64,000 bases of DNA from Pseudomonas monteilii (GTDB lineage: Bacteria > Pseudomonadota > Gammaproteobacteria > Pseudomonadales > Pseudomonadaceae), in assembly GCA_001534745.1 (NCBI GenBank), contig CP013997.1:4154001-4218000 (forward strand). The letters are read 5' to 3'. Positions 1-11,703 of the stretch are shown here, one piece after another. Under the pieces are notes generated by a model that saw only the letters and a list, made by a program, of their open reading frames with translations, was not told the DNA's origin and ran no database searches. Position numbers and translations under genes: made by a program. The number at the start of each line of letters is the position of its first letter. Position 1 is the first letter of the stretch.

Positions 1-53
1 CAGTATCCACACACTGGATCCGCCCCGAAAGGACGGCCAACGCTCTCGCCCGC

Positions 54-1988
54 TCACGCCTTGAACTGCCCCAGACTCGCCCGCAGCTGCCCTGCCAGGT
101 TGTCCAGTACCTTGCTGCTGGCCGTGGTCTGCATGACCACCGCAGCGGAGCGCTCGGCCTGGGCATGGATGGTCTCCACCCGCCCACGCACGGCCTGGGC
201 GCCGCTGGCCTGTTGCTCGGCGGCGCGGGTAGCCAGGCCGATGGCGGCGTGGACCTGCTCCACGGCCAGTTGCACCGACTGCTGGCGCCGTTCGTTGTCG
301 CGCAGCACCAACAAGCCTTCACTGGCCTTGAGGCCGGCCTGACCGATGCTGGCCACTGCTTCCTTGGCGCCTTTCTGCAACGCGGCGATGTGCGCCTGGA
401 TGTCCCCCGTGGAACGCTGCGTCTTGCTGGCCAGTGCACGCACTTCGTCGGCCACCACGGCGAAACCGCGTCCGGTCTCCCCTGCGCGGGCCGCTTCGAT
501 GGCGGCATTCAGGGCCAGCAGGTTGGTCTGCTCGGCGATGCCGTGGATGACTGTCAGCACCACTTCGATCTGCTGGCTCTGTTGGGCCAGCCGTTCGATC
601 ACCTGGGCGCCGGTATCCACCTGGCCGGCCAGGTTCTCGATCAGCCCGGCCAGGTGCGTGGAGCTGCGACTGTTCTCGTCGGTGGCCTGACGGATGTCCA
701 CCACCTGCTGCAAGGCCGCCTGCATGGCATGGCTTTCGGCCTGGGCTTCGTCGGCCATGCTCGACAGGTCGCGCAGGCTGGCGGCCACCTCGTCGCGCTG
801 CAGGGCAGCCGCGGTGTCGGCACCGGCATTGCGCTGGGCCATGGCGTCGATCTCGACCCCGGTGCGCTGCGCCACGGCGCCGGCTTCGCGCACGATCGGT
901 TGCAGCTTGTCGATGAAGCGATTGACCGCCGAGGCCATGTCGCCGAGTTCGTCGCGGCTGTCGAGGGGCACCCGCCGGGTCAGGTCACCTTCGCCGGCGG
1001 CCAGGTCATCGAGCGCCCTGATCAGCAAACGCACCTTGCTCAATACCCGACGGCCCAGCACCACCGCCACCAGCAACAAGACGGCCAAGCCGATCACCGC
1101 CAGCATCAGGCCGATGCGCCAGCGCAGTTCGCTGGCTGCCTCGCGCACGGCCTGCGCGGTATTGGCCTGCATGGCCGCAGCGCTGGCCTGGGCCTTTTCC
1201 AGACGTTGGCGCAGCACGTTGCCGCTGTCGGCAGCGGCCCCCACCAGGCTGTCCTGGACCAACTGCCCCGCACTGCCGATCAGCGCGGTGAACCGCTGGT
1301 CGAGGGCCTTGAGCTGCTGGTCGATGTCAGCGGTGGATACCCCCATCAGCACCTTGCCGATCTCGGCGCCATTCGGGCTGATCGAGGCCTCGACGACGTA
1401 CACGGCCGGGTCGCGGCGGGCGGCATCGATCACCTTGTCCAGCGCCCGCTCGCCCTGGCCCTTGGCCAACAAGGCCTGATTGATCGGGTTCTGGCGATTG
1501 AGGTAACGGGTCAGGTGCTGGCCCTGGGCGTCATCGTAGATCACGAACAGCACGTTGGGATTGCGCTGGGCGCGCCGGGCGAAATCCGACAGCACGGGTA
1601 CATCGTTGTCCCAGATGGCGCGTGGCGCCACGGAGGCCAGCAACTGCGCCATGTCGTTGGCCGAGTCCTTGAGGTTGTTCTCCAAGGTGGTGCGCAGTTG
1701 CTGCTGCTCGCCCTGCAAACGGGCAGACAGGCCTGCACTCAAGCGCTGCCGGGTGCTGTCGGACAGGCTGTCCAGACCCGAGCGCACTTCCTGACCCGCC
1801 TGTTGCAGTTCATGGCTCAGCTCACGGCTGTCGTCACCGAAGCGCTGCTCCAGATCAGACTGCAACTGGGTGACGGTGCCACGGGTCAGCAGGACCGCGA
1901 CCAGCACCTGAATCAGCAAAGCGATACCCAAGGCCACGAACACCGGCCGCAGGAGTCGGCTTCGTAACAATGAAAGGATGGCAGACAC
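54..1988 (-). CDS. Methyl-accepting chemotaxis protein
   Basis: This is a membrane chemoreceptor of 644 residues that would pass ligand signals to CheA/CheW. A transmembrane helix at about residues 17-36 and a second at about 292-312 enclose a periplasmic region of roughly 255 residues. A HAMP domain follows (about 313-366), then a cytoplasmic signalling coiled coil with the family hinge [12 protein letters not shown] near 507-518. There is no C-terminal CheR/CheB-docking pentapeptide; the protein ends SLGQFKA. The sensor region is not a family I can tie to a ligand. Start is the ATG at 1988. It is separated from purA by a purA terminator and appears monocistronic. Function class is secure; the ligand is unknown. 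Confidence 0.93.
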   Translation of the reverse strand: MSAILSLLRSRLLRPVFVALGIALLIQVLVAVLLTRGTVTQLQSDLEQRFGDDSRELSHELQQAGQEVRSGLDSLSDSTRQRLSAGLSARLQGEQQQLRTTLENNLKDSANDMAQLLASVAPRAIWDNDVPVLSDFARRAQRNPNVLFVIYDDAQGQHLTRYLNRQNPINQALLAKGQGERALDKVIDAARRDPAVYVVEASISPNGAEIGKVLMGVSTADIDQQLKALDQRFTALIGSAGQLVQDSLVGAAADSGNVLRQRLEKAQASAAAMQANTAQAVREAASELRWRIGLMLAVIGLAVLLLVAVVLGRRVLSKVRLLIRALDDLAAGEGDLTRRVPLDSRDELGDMASAVNRFIDKLQPIVREAGAVAQRTGVEIDAMAQRNAGADTAAALQRDEVAASLRDLSSMADEAQAESHAMQAALQQVVDIRQATDENSRSSTHLAGLIENLAGQVDTGAQVIERLAQQSQQIEVVLTVIHGIAEQTNLLALNAAIEAARAGETGRGFAVVADEVRALASKTQRSTGDIQAHIAALQKGAKEAVASIGQAGLKASEGLLVLRDNERRQQSVQLAVEQVHAAIGLATRAAEQQASGAQAVRGRVETIHAQAERSAAVVMQTTASSKVLDNLAGQLRASLGQFKA

Positions 1989-2145
1989 GGCGTAACCCTC
2001 GTGTTTCTGGAGCCACTATTTTGATGGCACTGACAGAAACGCCTTGCAGCAAGGGTTATGCCGATAACGGCTGCGTGACACGACGGCCTTGAGCTTGTCT
2101 GAAAAGCCCTCGGCTCTTACCCCTGGGCAACAGCCCCCGGATACG

Positions 2146-2176
2146 AAAACGCCGCGCCCCTTTCGGAAGCGCGGCG
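2146..2176 (-). terminator. Rho-independent terminator of purA
   Basis: On the minus strand, 23 bases after the purA stop, an 8-bp perfect GC stem (2169-2176 with 2150-2157) is followed directly by TTTT (2146-2149). This is the canonical intrinsic terminator layout and closes the hisZ-purA unit. The rest of 1989-2199 shows no gene or convincing promoter. Confidence 0.8.
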
Positions 2177-2199
2177 CTTGATCGATCAGCCGAAGCGGA

Positions 2200-3504
<1,305 letters not shown>

Positions 3505-3548
3505 TCATTCGCGCAACTTGGTTGCCGGCCGGCGGCCGGCGAAGAAAT

Positions 3549-4736
3549 TCAGCGGGTCAGCGGCAGAACCTGCCAGCGCCCATCCTGCAGGATCAACTGG
3601 CGGTCGCAGTCCGCCTCAAACGCCGCGCTCAGCGGCTGCCCTGGCAGGGCCTGGACCACGCGCTGGCCGTCCTGGCGCAGCTGGCAGACCGTCTGCCACA
3701 GTGCGGAGTCGCCATGGTCGGGCGTCCAGATGCCACCGCTGGGCAGCACCACCTCGGCACGGCCCAGGGTGACCAGGGTCTTCAGATCGGTGGAAAAGCC
3801 CGTGGCCGGACGCGCACGGCCGAAGTCGGCGCCGATGTCGTCGTAACGACCGCCCTGGGCGATGGACTGCCCCACGCCAGGGACGAAGACCGCGAAGACC
3901 ACGCCGGTGTGGTAGTGGTAGCCGCGCAACTCGCCCAGGTCGAAGTACAGTGGCAGGTCGGGGAACCGGGCCGCCAGGCGATCGGCGATCGACAGCAGAT
4001 CGTCCAGGGCCGCCAGGACGGTAGCGGGCGCACGGCCCAGGCGGCTGCGCGCCTCGGTCAGCACTTCACGGCCTCCGCACAGCTCGGTCAGGGCGCGCAG
4101 CATGTTCGCCAGGTCCTGGGGCAGGTCGGCGGTCAGTGCATGCACCTCGTCGCTAGCCTTGCGCTGCAGGGCATCGAACAACTGCTGTTCGGCCGCGCCC
4201 GACAGACCGGCGGCGCGCGCCAGGCCCCGGTAGATCCCGACATGGCCCAGGTCCATGTGCACGTCCGGCACATCGGCCAGCTGCAACATGGCCAGCATCA
4301 GGCTGATGACTTCGACGTCACTGGTCGGGCTGGCGTCGCCGTACAGTTCGGCGCCCAGTTGAATCGGGCTGCGCGAGTTGGACAGCGCACGCGGCTGAGC
4401 ATGCAGGACACTGCCGGCGTAGCACAGGCGGCTCGGGCCTTCACGACGCAGGGTATGGGCATCGATGCGCGCGACCTGCGGCGTGAAGTCGGCCCGGAAG
4501 CCCATCAGGCGGCCGGACTGCGGATCGACGACCTTGAAGGTACGCAGGTCCAGGTCCTGGCCCGCGCCGGTCAGCAGCGACTCGAGGTACTCGATGTGCG
4601 GCGTGACGACCAGCTCGTAGCCCCAACTCTGGAACAGGTCCAACACCTGCCGACGCGCGATCTCGATACGCGCGGCCTCAGGCGGCAGTACTTCCTCGAT
4701 GCCATCTGGCAGCAGCCAGCGGTCTACCGTTGCCAT
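3549..4736 (-). CDS. hisZ: ATP phosphoribosyltransferase regulatory subunit
   Basis: HisZ is a HisRS-like paralogue that lacks tRNA charging. It forms a hetero-octamer with short-form HisG and makes it active and histidine-sensitive in the first step of histidine synthesis. The 395-residue protein starting [16 protein letters not shown] has the class II synthetase-like core: [12 protein letters not shown] (motif 2-like) and a C-terminal [12 protein letters not shown] segment. The ATG at 4736 is chosen over upstream in-frame codons because the family starts MATVDRW and the upstream bases fall in the hflC terminator region. hisG itself is not in the window. Confidence 0.96.
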   Translation of the reverse strand: MATVDRWLLPDGIEEVLPPEAARIEIARRQVLDLFQSWGYELVVTPHIEYLESLLTGAGQDLDLRTFKVVDPQSGRLMGFRADFTPQVARIDAHTLRREGPSRLCYAGSVLHAQPRALSNSRSPIQLGAELYGDASPTSDVEVISLMLAMLQLADVPDVHMDLGHVGIYRGLARAAGLSGAAEQQLFDALQRKASDEVHALTADLPQDLANMLRALTELCGGREVLTEARSRLGRAPATVLAALDDLLSIADRLAARFPDLPLYFDLGELRGYHYHTGVVFAVFVPGVGQSIAQGGRYDDIGADFGRARPATGFSTDLKTLVTLGRAEVVLPSGGIWTPDHGDSALWQTVCQLRQDGQRVVQALPGQPLSAAFEADCDRQLILQDGRWQVLPLTR

Positions 4737-4905
4737 TACGCCATTTCCCCTTTGGTTCGGGCGGCCTGCCTGCCGGCGAGCCATGAGTGAAACGAAGGTC
4801 CGCGCCCAACGGCGGGCAGCACTGATCCCAGCGCAACCGCCGTGCGGACATCCTTGAATACGTTGCATCCGGGTCGATCCTCAGACCAACGAACCTTGCA
4901 GACGC

Positions 4906-4929
4906 AAAAAAGCCGGGAATTTCCCGGCT
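4906..4929 (-). terminator. Rho-independent terminator after hflC
   Basis: Minus-strand stem AGCCGGG/CCCGGCT (4923-4929 with 4911-4917), extendable by two A-T pairs, followed by a run of six T (4906-4911, sharing one base with the stem). It sits about 85 bases after the hflC stop and upstream of hisZ, so hisZ-purA probably has its own promoter here. Confidence 0.75.
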
Positions 4930-4963
4930 GACTGATCATACACCCGTTTTCCGTCGGTATGCA

Positions 4964-4994
4964 CCCCGCCTGGCATTTTAGCTGCCAGGCGGGG
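4964..4994 (-). other. Perfect 12-bp hairpin downstream of hflC
   Basis: Arms 4964-4975 and 4983-4994 are perfectly complementary (CCCCGCCTGGCA type) with a 7-base loop. It begins 20 bases after the hflC stop and has no T-run, so it is more likely a 3'-end mRNA protector or processing hairpin than a terminator. The 277-bp hflC-hisZ gap holds this hairpin and the terminator and no credible gene. Confidence 0.6.
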
Positions 4995-5013
4995 CACATC
5001 GCCCGCCCCAGTG

Positions 5014-5883
5014 TCAGGGTTTGCTTTTTTCCAGGAAGCGGAAGAACTCGTTCTTCGGATCCAGGACCAGCACATCGCTCTTGCTGGAGAAGCTTTCGCG
5101 GTACGCCTGCAGGCTCCGGTAGAACGCGTAGAAATCGGCGTCCTGGTTGAAGGCACCGGCGTAGATCGACGCCGCCTGCGCATCGCCGTCACCGCGGGTT
5201 TCCTCGGCTTCGCGATAGGCTTCGGCCAGTAGGACGCGGCGTTGACGATCGGCGTCGGCACGGATGCCTTCGGCCAGCTCGTTACCCTTGGCACGGTGTT
5301 CGCGCGCCTCGCGCTCACGCTCGGTGCTCATGCGGTCGAACACGCTGCGGTTGACTTCCTTCGGCAGGTCGATGGCCTTGACCCGCACGTCGATCACCTC
5401 GATGCCCAGCTCCTTGCTGGCCATGCGGTTGAGCGACGCGGTGATGTCCGCCATCAGCGCATCACGCTCACCGGAAACCACCTCGTGCAAGGTACGCTTG
5501 CCGAACTGGTCACGCAGGCCGCTCTCCAGACGACGCGACAGACGTTCGTCGGCGATCTGCTTGAGACCGGACGTGGCGGTGTAGAAACGCTCGGCGTCCT
5601 TGACCTTCCACTTGGCGTAGGCATCGACCATCACGGCCTTCTTCTCCAGCGTCAGGAAACGCTGGGTCGGGGCGTCGAGGGTCATCAGCCGCGCATCGAA
5701 CTTGCGCACCTGGTTCACGTACGGCACCTTCACGTGCAGACCCGGCTGCACGTCAGGTTGCACCACGCGACCGAACTGCAGCAGGACCGCGCGTTCGGTC
5801 TGCGCCACGATGTAGAAACTGTTCCACGCCACGATGGCCAGCACCACGGCGGCAATCAGGGCGATCAGCGATTTATTGCTCAT
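5014..5883 (-). CDS. hflC: Modulator of FtsH protease HflC
   Basis: HflC is a 289-residue SPFH/prohibitin-domain protein with one N-terminal membrane anchor (about residues 6-26). The bulk is periplasmic in E. coli, where it builds the large HflKC cage around FtsH and restrains its proteolysis of membrane proteins. The sequence shows the anchor, the Band-7 core (residues 20-180) and an Ala/Glu/Arg-rich coiled-coil tail (RKRREREARE-like segments near 190-240). Its ATG shares its A with the TGA of hflK, implying translational coupling and equal subunit synthesis. Confidence 0.97.
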   Translation of the reverse strand: MSNKSLIALIAAVVLAIVAWNSFYIVAQTERAVLLQFGRVVQPDVQPGLHVKVPYVNQVRKFDARLMTLDAPTQRFLTLEKKAVMVDAYAKWKVKDAERFYTATSGLKQIADERLSRRLESGLRDQFGKRTLHEVVSGERDALMADITASLNRMASKELGIEVIDVRVKAIDLPKEVNRSVFDRMSTEREREAREHRAKGNELAEGIRADADRQRRVLLAEAYREAEETRGDGDAQAASIYAGAFNQDADFYAFYRSLQAYRESFSSKSDVLVLDPKNEFFRFLEKSKP

Positions 5884-7061
5884 CAGCGACTCTCCCTGGT
5901 ACGGACCGACTGCTGTTGCTGCTGCTGGGCGTCGGTGTTCGCCCGGTTGGCCGCCTCACTGTTCGACAGCGAAGTCGAGGCGCTCTGCGCAGGCGCGTTG
6001 CGGCTCCCTTCGACCATCTTGTCCAGCGGCAGGTAGAGGAGGTTGTTCTGCCCTTCCTTGGTGGTGACCAGGACCTTGCTCGAGTTGCTGTACACCTCTT
6101 GCATGGTTTCCAGGTACAGACGCTGACGGGTCACGTCGGGCGCCTTGCGGTACTCGGTGACCAGCTTGGTGAAGCGGTCGGCCTCACCCTTGGCACGTGC
6201 GATCACCTCGTCACGGTAACCATTGGCGTCTTCGAGAATCCGCTGCGCCTGACCGCGCGCTTCGGGGATCACGCCGTTGGCATAGGATTCGGCCTGGTTG
6301 CGTGCGCGTTGCTCGTCTTCGCGGGCACGGATCACGTCGTCGAAGGCTTCCTGCACTTCACGCGGGGCTGCCGCGCTCTGCACGTTCACCTGGGTGACGG
6401 TGATACCGGTCCGGTAGGTGTCGAGGAAGCGCTGCAGACGCTCGCGGATGTCCACGGCCATCTGCTCACGGCCTTCGGTCAGCACCTGGTCCATCGAGGT
6501 GGAGCCCACCACGTGGCGCAGAGCGCTGTCGGTCGCATGCTGGAGGCTGATCTCCGGTTGGTCGACGTTGAGCACGAAGTCCTTGAGGCTGCTGATCTTG
6601 TACTGCACGGTCAGCGGCACCTCGACGATGTTCTCGTCTTCGGTGAGCATCTGCCCCTGCTTGGTGTAGGCCCGTTCGCGCGTCACGTTTTCCATGTACT
6701 TGCGATCGATCGGCGGGAAGTAGATGTTCAGGCCTGGGCCGACGGTTTCATGGTACTTGCCCAGGCGCAGCACGACGGCCTGCTCCTGTTCGTCCACGAC
6801 GTACACGGCACTGTACAGCCAGATGGCCGCCAGCACCGCCAGGCCGATGCCCAGCAGGCCGAAGCCGCCGCCCTTGCCGACACGCCGGTCTCCACCACCG
6901 CGTTTCTTGTTACCGCCGAACATGCCGTTCAGGCTGTCCTGCAGCTTGCGGAAGGCCTCGTCGAGATCCGGTGGCCCCTTCTTGTCGCCACCGCCGCCGC
7001 CACGGCGACCGCCCCAGGGATCCTGATTGTTCGAGTTGCCACCCGGCTCGTTCCAAGCCAT
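5883..7061 (-). CDS. hflK: Modulator of FtsH protease HflK
   Basis: HflK partners HflC in the FtsH-regulating membrane cage. From the ATG at 7061 (MAWNEPGGNS) the protein has 392 residues: a Gly/Arg-rich cytosolic tail (1-65) that is disordered, one transmembrane helix (about 67-88), a Band-7 domain and a coiled coil. The C-terminus is rich in Gln and Ser (QQQQQ run). An in-frame ATG 36 bases upstream is rejected because a GGAG ribosome site precedes 7061 at good spacing and the MAWNEPGG start matches the family. The stop overlaps the hflC start by one base. Confidence 0.97.
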   Translation of the reverse strand: MAWNEPGGNSNNQDPWGGRRGGGGGDKKGPPDLDEAFRKLQDSLNGMFGGNKKRGGGDRRVGKGGGFGLLGIGLAVLAAIWLYSAVYVVDEQEQAVVLRLGKYHETVGPGLNIYFPPIDRKYMENVTRERAYTKQGQMLTEDENIVEVPLTVQYKISSLKDFVLNVDQPEISLQHATDSALRHVVGSTSMDQVLTEGREQMAVDIRERLQRFLDTYRTGITVTQVNVQSAAAPREVQEAFDDVIRAREDEQRARNQAESYANGVIPEARGQAQRILEDANGYRDEVIARAKGEADRFTKLVTEYRKAPDVTRQRLYLETMQEVYSNSSKVLVTTKEGQNNLLYLPLDKMVEGSRNAPAQSASTSLSNSEAANRANTDAQQQQQQSVRTRESR

Positions 7062-7157
7062 AGCGCTCTCCATCTGATAAAGCAAAGACGCGCCCACGGC
7101 GCGCCGTCCAATGCTACAGAATGCCTGTCACGGCTGCCCGGCGACGTGGTCGGGCAT

Positions 7158-8459
7158 TTATTGCAAAGTGTGTTGCTCGAGAAACGCTTCCGGCTCCAAG
7201 CCGGCACGGCTGACCAGACGGTTGAGCTCGACCCGCGGCAAACGCACCGCCAACAGGCTGCTGCCTTCTTCATCATGCTCTTCGCTCTGCACGGCGCCCA
7301 GTTCGAAGAACTGCGCACGCAGGCGCGACAACTGCTGCTCCAGACGCAGGGTGCCGACGAACAGATCGTCCCCCAGCAACTCCGCGATCGCCTGGCCCAC
7401 CAGCTCCAGGCCACGACCATCGCGTGCCGAGACCCACACCCGCTCCGGCTTGCCATCCGGGTCGCGCTGGATCTGCGGCTCGACGTCTTCGAGCAGGTCG
7501 AGTTTGTTATACACCTCGAGGATCGGCAAGCCTTCGGCGCCAATCTCGCCCAGCACCGCGAGCACCTGTTCGATCTGCTCCATGCGCTCGGGCTCATGGG
7601 CATCGATCACGTGCAGCAGCAGGTCGGAGTTGCTCGACTCTTCGAGCGTAGCCCGAAACGCCTCGACCAGCTTGTGCGGCAGGTGGCGAATGAAGCCCAC
7701 GGTGTCGGCGAGCACGATCGGACCCAGGTCGTCCAGCTGCAGACGGCGCAGGGTCGGGTCGAGCGTGGCGAACAGCTGGTCGGCGGCGTAGACCTCGGAC
7801 TGGGTCAGGGCATTGAACAGGGTCGACTTGCCGGCGTTGGTGTAGCCGACCAGCGACACCGAAGGGATGTCGGCACGGCGACGCCCGCGGCGAGCCTGCT
7901 CGCGCTGGCTGCGGACCTTTTCCAGACGCGCCTTGATCTGCCTCAGGCGAACCCGCAGCAGGCGACGGTCGGTTTCCAGCTGGGTCTCGCCCGGACCGCG
8001 CAGGCCGATACCGCCCTTTTGCCGCTCCAGGTGGGTCCAGCCGCGCACCAGACGCGTGCTCATGTGCTCGAGCTGGGCCAGTTCGACCTGCAGCTTGCCT
8101 TCATGGGTACGCGCCCGCTGGGCGAAGATATCGAGAATCAGGCCCGTACGGTCGAGTACGCGGCACTCGAACACACGTTCGAGGTTGCGTTCCTGACTGG
8201 GCGTGAGGGTGTGATTGAAGATGACCAGGTCGGCTTCCTGGGTCTTGACCAGGTCGCGCAGTTCCTCGACCTTGCCGCTGCCGATCAGGTACTTGGCCGT
8301 GGGCTGATGGCGCGCCACGTTGGCGAGCGCGACGATGTCGGCGCCTGCCGACAGCGCCAGCTCCTGGAACTCCTGCGGGTCTTCGCGCGCCTCAGGGTTC
8401 TGACCTTCCAAGTGAACGAGCAGCGCCCGTTCACCACCACCGTGGCGCTCAAAGAACAA
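7158..8459 (-). CDS. hflX: Ribosome-associated GTPase HflX
   Basis: HflX is a translational GTPase-family protein that splits stalled 70S ribosomes during stress. The 433-residue protein has the N-terminal HflX domain, a basic coiled-coil linker (residues 160-195) with the conserved GPGETQLE, then the G domain: G1 GYTNAGKS (205-212), G3 DTVGF, G4 NKLD. Translation appears to start at TTG (8459); GGAG lies six bases upstream and no ATG fits. Only 12 bases separate it from hfq, so the pair is probably cotranscribed. Confidence 0.96.
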   Translation of the reverse strand: MFFERHGGGERALLVHLEGQNPEAREDPQEFQELALSAGADIVALANVARHQPTAKYLIGSGKVEELRDLVKTQEADLVIFNHTLTPSQERNLERVFECRVLDRTGLILDIFAQRARTHEGKLQVELAQLEHMSTRLVRGWTHLERQKGGIGLRGPGETQLETDRRLLRVRLRQIKARLEKVRSQREQARRGRRRADIPSVSLVGYTNAGKSTLFNALTQSEVYAADQLFATLDPTLRRLQLDDLGPIVLADTVGFIRHLPHKLVEAFRATLEESSNSDLLLHVIDAHEPERMEQIEQVLAVLGEIGAEGLPILEVYNKLDLLEDVEPQIQRDPDGKPERVWVSARDGRGLELVGQAIAELLGDDLFVGTLRLEQQLSRLRAQFFELGAVQSEEHDEEGSSLLAVRLPRVELNRLVSRAGLEPEAFLEQHTLQ

Positions 8460-8471
8460 GGGAGACTCCTA

Positions 8472-8732
8472 TCAAACGTTACCTGGCTCGGCGTCGCCGC
8501 CCTCGGAATCGGTAGGGCTAGGCAGGCGGACAGGGCGGGCGGGCACGACCGTGGAGATGGCGTGCTTGTAGACCATCTGGCTGACGGTGTTCTTCAGCAG
8601 AACGACGAACTGGTCGAACGACTCGATCGAGCCTTGCAGCTTGATGCCGTTGACCAGGTAGATCGAGACCGGGACTTTTTCTTTTCTCAAGGTGTTCAAG
8701 TAAGGGTCTTGTAGCGAATGCCCTTTTGACAT
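8472..8732 (-). CDS. hfq: RNA chaperone Hfq
   Basis: Hfq is the hexameric Sm-like chaperone that pairs small RNAs with mRNAs and, in Pseudomonas, works with Crc in catabolite repression. The 86-residue product starts [16 protein letters not shown], with Sm1 ([15 protein letters not shown]) and Sm2 ([10 protein letters not shown]) intact. The C-terminal tail is short, as in other pseudomonads. ATG at 8732 has an AGGAG site 7 bases upstream; an upstream in-frame start would add eight residues without support. The 93-bp gap to miaA leaves room for an hfq-specific promoter. Confidence 0.98.
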   Translation of the reverse strand: MSKGHSLQDPYLNTLRKEKVPVSIYLVNGIKLQGSIESFDQFVVLLKNTVSQMVYKHAISTVVPARPVRLPSPTDSEGGDAEPGNV

Positions 8733-8825
8733 ATGCCGCACTCCTGTAAGGATCAATAGTGAAAAACGGTGAAAAACAATGGATTCATGCCGGTCACCGT
8801 AAGGATAGCCGGTATGTGCAAGGAC

Positions 8826-9788
8826 TCAGCCCAATATGGAGATGGTCCTGAGGTATTTCAAGGTGCGCGACAGGTTGTCATCGGCCAGGCTGTCCAGCCA
8901 ATGCAGGTCAGGCCAGCTCCGCAGCCAGGTGAATTGCCGCTTGGCCAGCTGCCGGGTCGCGATCACGCCACGCTCCTGCATCTGCGCCGCGGTCAGCGCG
9001 CCATCGAGATGGTCCCAGACCTGCCGATAGCCCACTGCTCGTATAGACGGCAATCCGGCGTGCAAGTCACGTCTGTTTCGAAGTGCTTGCACTTCCTCGA
9101 CGAAGCCCTGCTCCAGCATTTGGGCAAATCGTAACGCAATTCGTTCATGCAGGACGTGACGATTCGCCGGCGCGATCGCCAGACTGGCGACGGTGTAGGG
9201 CAACGCCGCGTCATCGCCGGCCTGCGCCGCCTGCTGCTGACGGGTCCGGTGGACGGTCATGCTCTGCCCGCTGACGCGGTAGACCTCCAGGGCACGCACC
9301 AGTCGCTGCGGGTCGTTGGGGTGGATGCGCGCGGCCGACTCAGGGTCGACCTCGGCCAGTTGCCGGTGCAGCTCGGCCAGGCCGAGGGCAGCCATTTCGG
9401 CCTCGAGGTCGGCGCGGACCTGGGCGTCGGCCGGCGGCATGTCCGCCAGGCCTTCGACCAGGGCCTTGTAATAGAGCATGGTGCCGCCCACCAGCAGCGG
9501 GATGCGCCCACGGGCGCTGATCTCGGCCATCGCCGCCAGGGCGTCGTGGCGGAATTCGGCAGCCGAATAGCTTTGCGCCGGGTCGCGGATGTCGATCAGG
9601 CGGTGCGGATGGGCCGCGAGCACGTCCTTGGACGGCTTGGCGGTACCGATGTCCATGTCACGGTAGATCAGCGCCGAGTCGACGCTGATCAGCTCGCAGG
9701 GCAGGACCTGGGTCAGCGCGATGGCAAGGTCGGTCTTGCCGGCCGCCGTCGGGCCCATGAGAAAGATTGCAGGGGGCTTGCCGCTCAT
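8826..9788 (-). CDS. miaA: tRNA dimethylallyltransferase
   Basis: MiaA transfers a dimethylallyl group to N6 of A37 in tRNAs reading UNN codons, the first step towards ms2i6A. The 320-residue protein begins [28 protein letters not shown] (residues 12-19) is the P-loop, and the [16 protein letters not shown] segment binds the substrate. ATG at 9788 is only one base past the mutL stop, so translation is probably coupled. The upstream in-frame extension overlaps mutL and is rejected. Confidence 0.97.
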   Translation of the reverse strand: MSGKPPAIFLMGPTAAGKTDLAIALTQVLPCELISVDSALIYRDMDIGTAKPSKDVLAAHPHRLIDIRDPAQSYSAAEFRHDALAAMAEISARGRIPLLVGGTMLYYKALVEGLADMPPADAQVRADLEAEMAALGLAELHRQLAEVDPESAARIHPNDPQRLVRALEVYRVSGQSMTVHRTRQQQAAQAGDDAALPYTVASLAIAPANRHVLHERIALRFAQMLEQGFVEEVQALRNRRDLHAGLPSIRAVGYRQVWDHLDGALTAAQMQERGVIATRQLAKRQFTWLRSWPDLHWLDSLADDNLSRTLKYLRTISILG

Positions 9789-9789
9789 G

Positions 9790-11703
9790 TCACCGACCGC
9801 GCAGGAAAAGTTTGTCGAGATCGTCCAGACCCATCTGGGTCCAGGTCGGGCGGCCATGGTTGCACTGGCCGCTGCGTTCGGTGGTTTCCATGTCCCGCAG
9901 CAGGGCGTTCATTTCCGGAATCGCCAGCCGACGGTTGGCCCGCACCGCGCCATGGCAGGCCATGGTGCCGAGCAGTTCGTTGAGGTGCGCCTGGATCCGG
10001 TCGCTGGTGCCGTACTCCATGAGATCGGCCAGCACGTCCTGCACCAGGCGGTTGGCCTCGGCCTGCTTGAGCAGTGCCGGGATCTGCCGGATCGCCAGGC
10101 TTTCCGGGCCGAGCCGCTGCAGCTCGAAGCCCAGGCGGCGGAACCAGTCGGCGTGCTCCTCAGCGCAGTCGGCCTCGCGCTGGCTCAGCGCCAGGGACTC
10201 GGGCACCAGCAGGGGCTGGCCACTCAGGCCTTCGCTGGCCATGGCGACCTTCAGCCGTTCGTACATGATGCGCTCGTGGGCCGCGTGCATGTCCACCAGC
10301 ACCAGGCCGGTGGCATTCTCGGCCAGGATGTAGATGCCCTTGAGCTGGGCCAGGGCATACCCCAGAGGCGGAATGTCCCCCTGCGCTTCGGGCAGGGCGG
10401 CCGGTGCCGCACCGGGCAGTGGCGAGAAGAACTCGCGGTAGACGGCCTGAGCTTCGGCCGCTGGCACCGGGGGCGCCGGACGCGGTGTGTAGGCATAGCC
10501 TTGGCCGGCGCCGCCTCCACCGCTGTAGCTGCTGCCGGTCGATGCCGGCAGGGTCGACGTTGCACCCGCCGGTTCCAGGGTCGAGGCGGCCAGGCGCATT
10601 TCGCCTTGCGGGCCGAATACCCCCGCCTGCAATCCCATGGGCTGCGCGGTCTCTTCGACCGGTGCGACGGCGGGCGCGTGGTCCTGCGGACGCACATCGG
10701 CCAGGGCACGGTGCAACGTGCCGTACAGGAAATCGTGGACCGTGCGCCCCTCGCGGAAACGCACCTCGTGCTTGGTCGGGTGCACGTTGACGTCGACCCC
10801 GGTCGGATCGAGTTCCAGGAACAGCACGAAGGTCGGATGCCGCCCATTGAACAGCACGTCGCGATAGGCCTGGCGCACGGCGTGGGCGACCAGCTTGTCG
10901 CGCACCGCGCGGCCATTGACGAAGAAATACTGCAGATCGGCCTGGCTACGCGAGAACGTCGGCAGCCCGACCCAGCCCCACAGGCGCAGGCCGTTGCGCT
11001 CGATCTCGATCGGCAGGGCCTGCTCGAGGAAGCCCGGGCCACAGATGGCCCCGACTCGCCGGGCGCGCGCGACCTCGTCAGGGGCTTCGTGCAGGCCGAG
11101 TACCACCTTGCCGTTGTGACGCAGGTGGAAGCCCACGTCGAAGCGCGCCAGCGCCAGGCGCCGGATGACCTCCTGAAGGTGGTCGAACTCGGTCTTCTCG
11201 CTCTTGAGGAACTTGCGCCGCGCCGGTGTATTGAAGAACAGGTCGCGCACCTCGACCGAGGTGCCGACGGGGTGGGCGGCCGGCTGGACGCGAGGCGTCA
11301 TGTCACGGCCTTCGGTCTCCACCTGCCAGGCTTCGCCGGCATCGGCGGTGCGCGAGGTGAGGGTCAGGCGCGCCACCGAACTGATCGAAGCCAGCGCCTC
11401 ACCGCGAAAGCCCAGGCTCAACACGCCTTCGAGGTCTTCCAGTTCACGGATCTTGCTGGTGGCATGGCGCGCCAGGGCCATGGGCAGGTCTTCTGCCGCG
11501 ATACCTTGGCCATCGTCGTGCACGCGCAACAGCTTGACCCCGCCCTGCTCCACCTCGACGTCGATACGCCGGGCGCCGGAGTCCAGGCTGTTCTCCAGCA
11601 ATTCCTTGATCACCGAGGCGGGCCGTTCCACCACCTCGCCGGCCGCGATCTGGTTCGCCAGTCGCGGGCTCAGCAACTGGATGCGTGCATCACCCGTCAT
11701 CAT
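9790..11703 (-). CDS. mutL: DNA mismatch repair protein MutL
   Basis: MutL couples MutS mismatch recognition to downstream repair. The 637-residue protein has the N-terminal GHKL ATPase ([12 protein letters not shown] about 18-29, ENSLDSG, DDGQGI), a Pro/Ala-rich linker (about 340-430) and a C-terminal dimerisation domain. [12 protein letters not shown] from residue 471 fits the metal-dependent endonuclease motif D-x-H-A-x2-E-x4-E, so this is a nicking MutL, as expected in a species without MutH. The start overlaps the amiB stop as ATGA; a second ATG follows immediately. Confidence 0.97.
   Translation of the reverse strand: MMTGDARIQLLSPRLANQIAAGEVVERPASVIKELLENSLDSGARRIDVEVEQGGVKLLRVHDDGQGIAAEDLPMALARHATSKIRELEDLEGVLSLGFRGEALASISSVARLTLTSRTADAGEAWQVETEGRDMTPRVQPAAHPVGTSVEVRDLFFNTPARRKFLKSEKTEFDHLQEVIRRLALARFDVGFHLRHNGKVVLGLHEAPDEVARARRVGAICGPGFLEQALPIEIERNGLRLWGWVGLPTFSRSQADLQYFFVNGRAVRDKLVAHAVRQAYRDVLFNGRHPTFVLFLELDPTGVDVNVHPTKHEVRFREGRTVHDFLYGTLHRALADVRPQDHAPAVAPVEETAQPMGLQAGVFGPQGEMRLAASTLEPAGATSTLPASTGSSYSGGGGAGQGYAYTPRPAPPVPAAEAQAVYREFFSPLPGAAPAALPEAQGDIPPLGYALAQLKGIYILAENATGLVLVDMHAAHERIMYERLKVAMASEGLSGQPLLVPESLALSQREADCAEEHADWFRRLGFELQRLGPESLAIRQIPALLKQAEANRLVQDVLADLMEYGTSDRIQAHLNELLGTMACHGAVRANRRLAIPEMNALLRDMETTERSGQCNHGRPTWTQMGLDDLDKLFLRGR

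Noticed and set aside
165-1967. 600-codon open frame on the plus strand antisense to the chemoreceptor
   Set aside because: High-GC shadow of the MCP gene: no ribosome site, no recognisable domain, His/Gln/Leu-rich composition typical of antisense frames.
2055-2062. GCCGATAA, a FliA -10 look-alike near the chemoreceptor
   Set aside because: It points to the plus strand, away from the chemoreceptor and towards the 3' end of purA, and has no -35 partner at 11 bp.
1989-2199. tRNA gene between the chemoreceptor and purA
   Set aside because: Relatives carry a tRNA-Leu near purA, but no cloverleaf can be drawn in this 211-bp gap.
4736-4999. 87-codon minus-strand frame between hflC and hisZ
   Set aside because: It reads through the 12-bp hairpin and the terminator and resembles no known protein; not the DUF2065 gene expected here in relatives.
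5916-8714. 932-codon plus-strand open frame antisense to hflK, hflX and hfq
   Set aside because: Longer than any of the real genes under it but made by the third-position GC bias of three well-conserved minus-strand genes; no domain or start signal.
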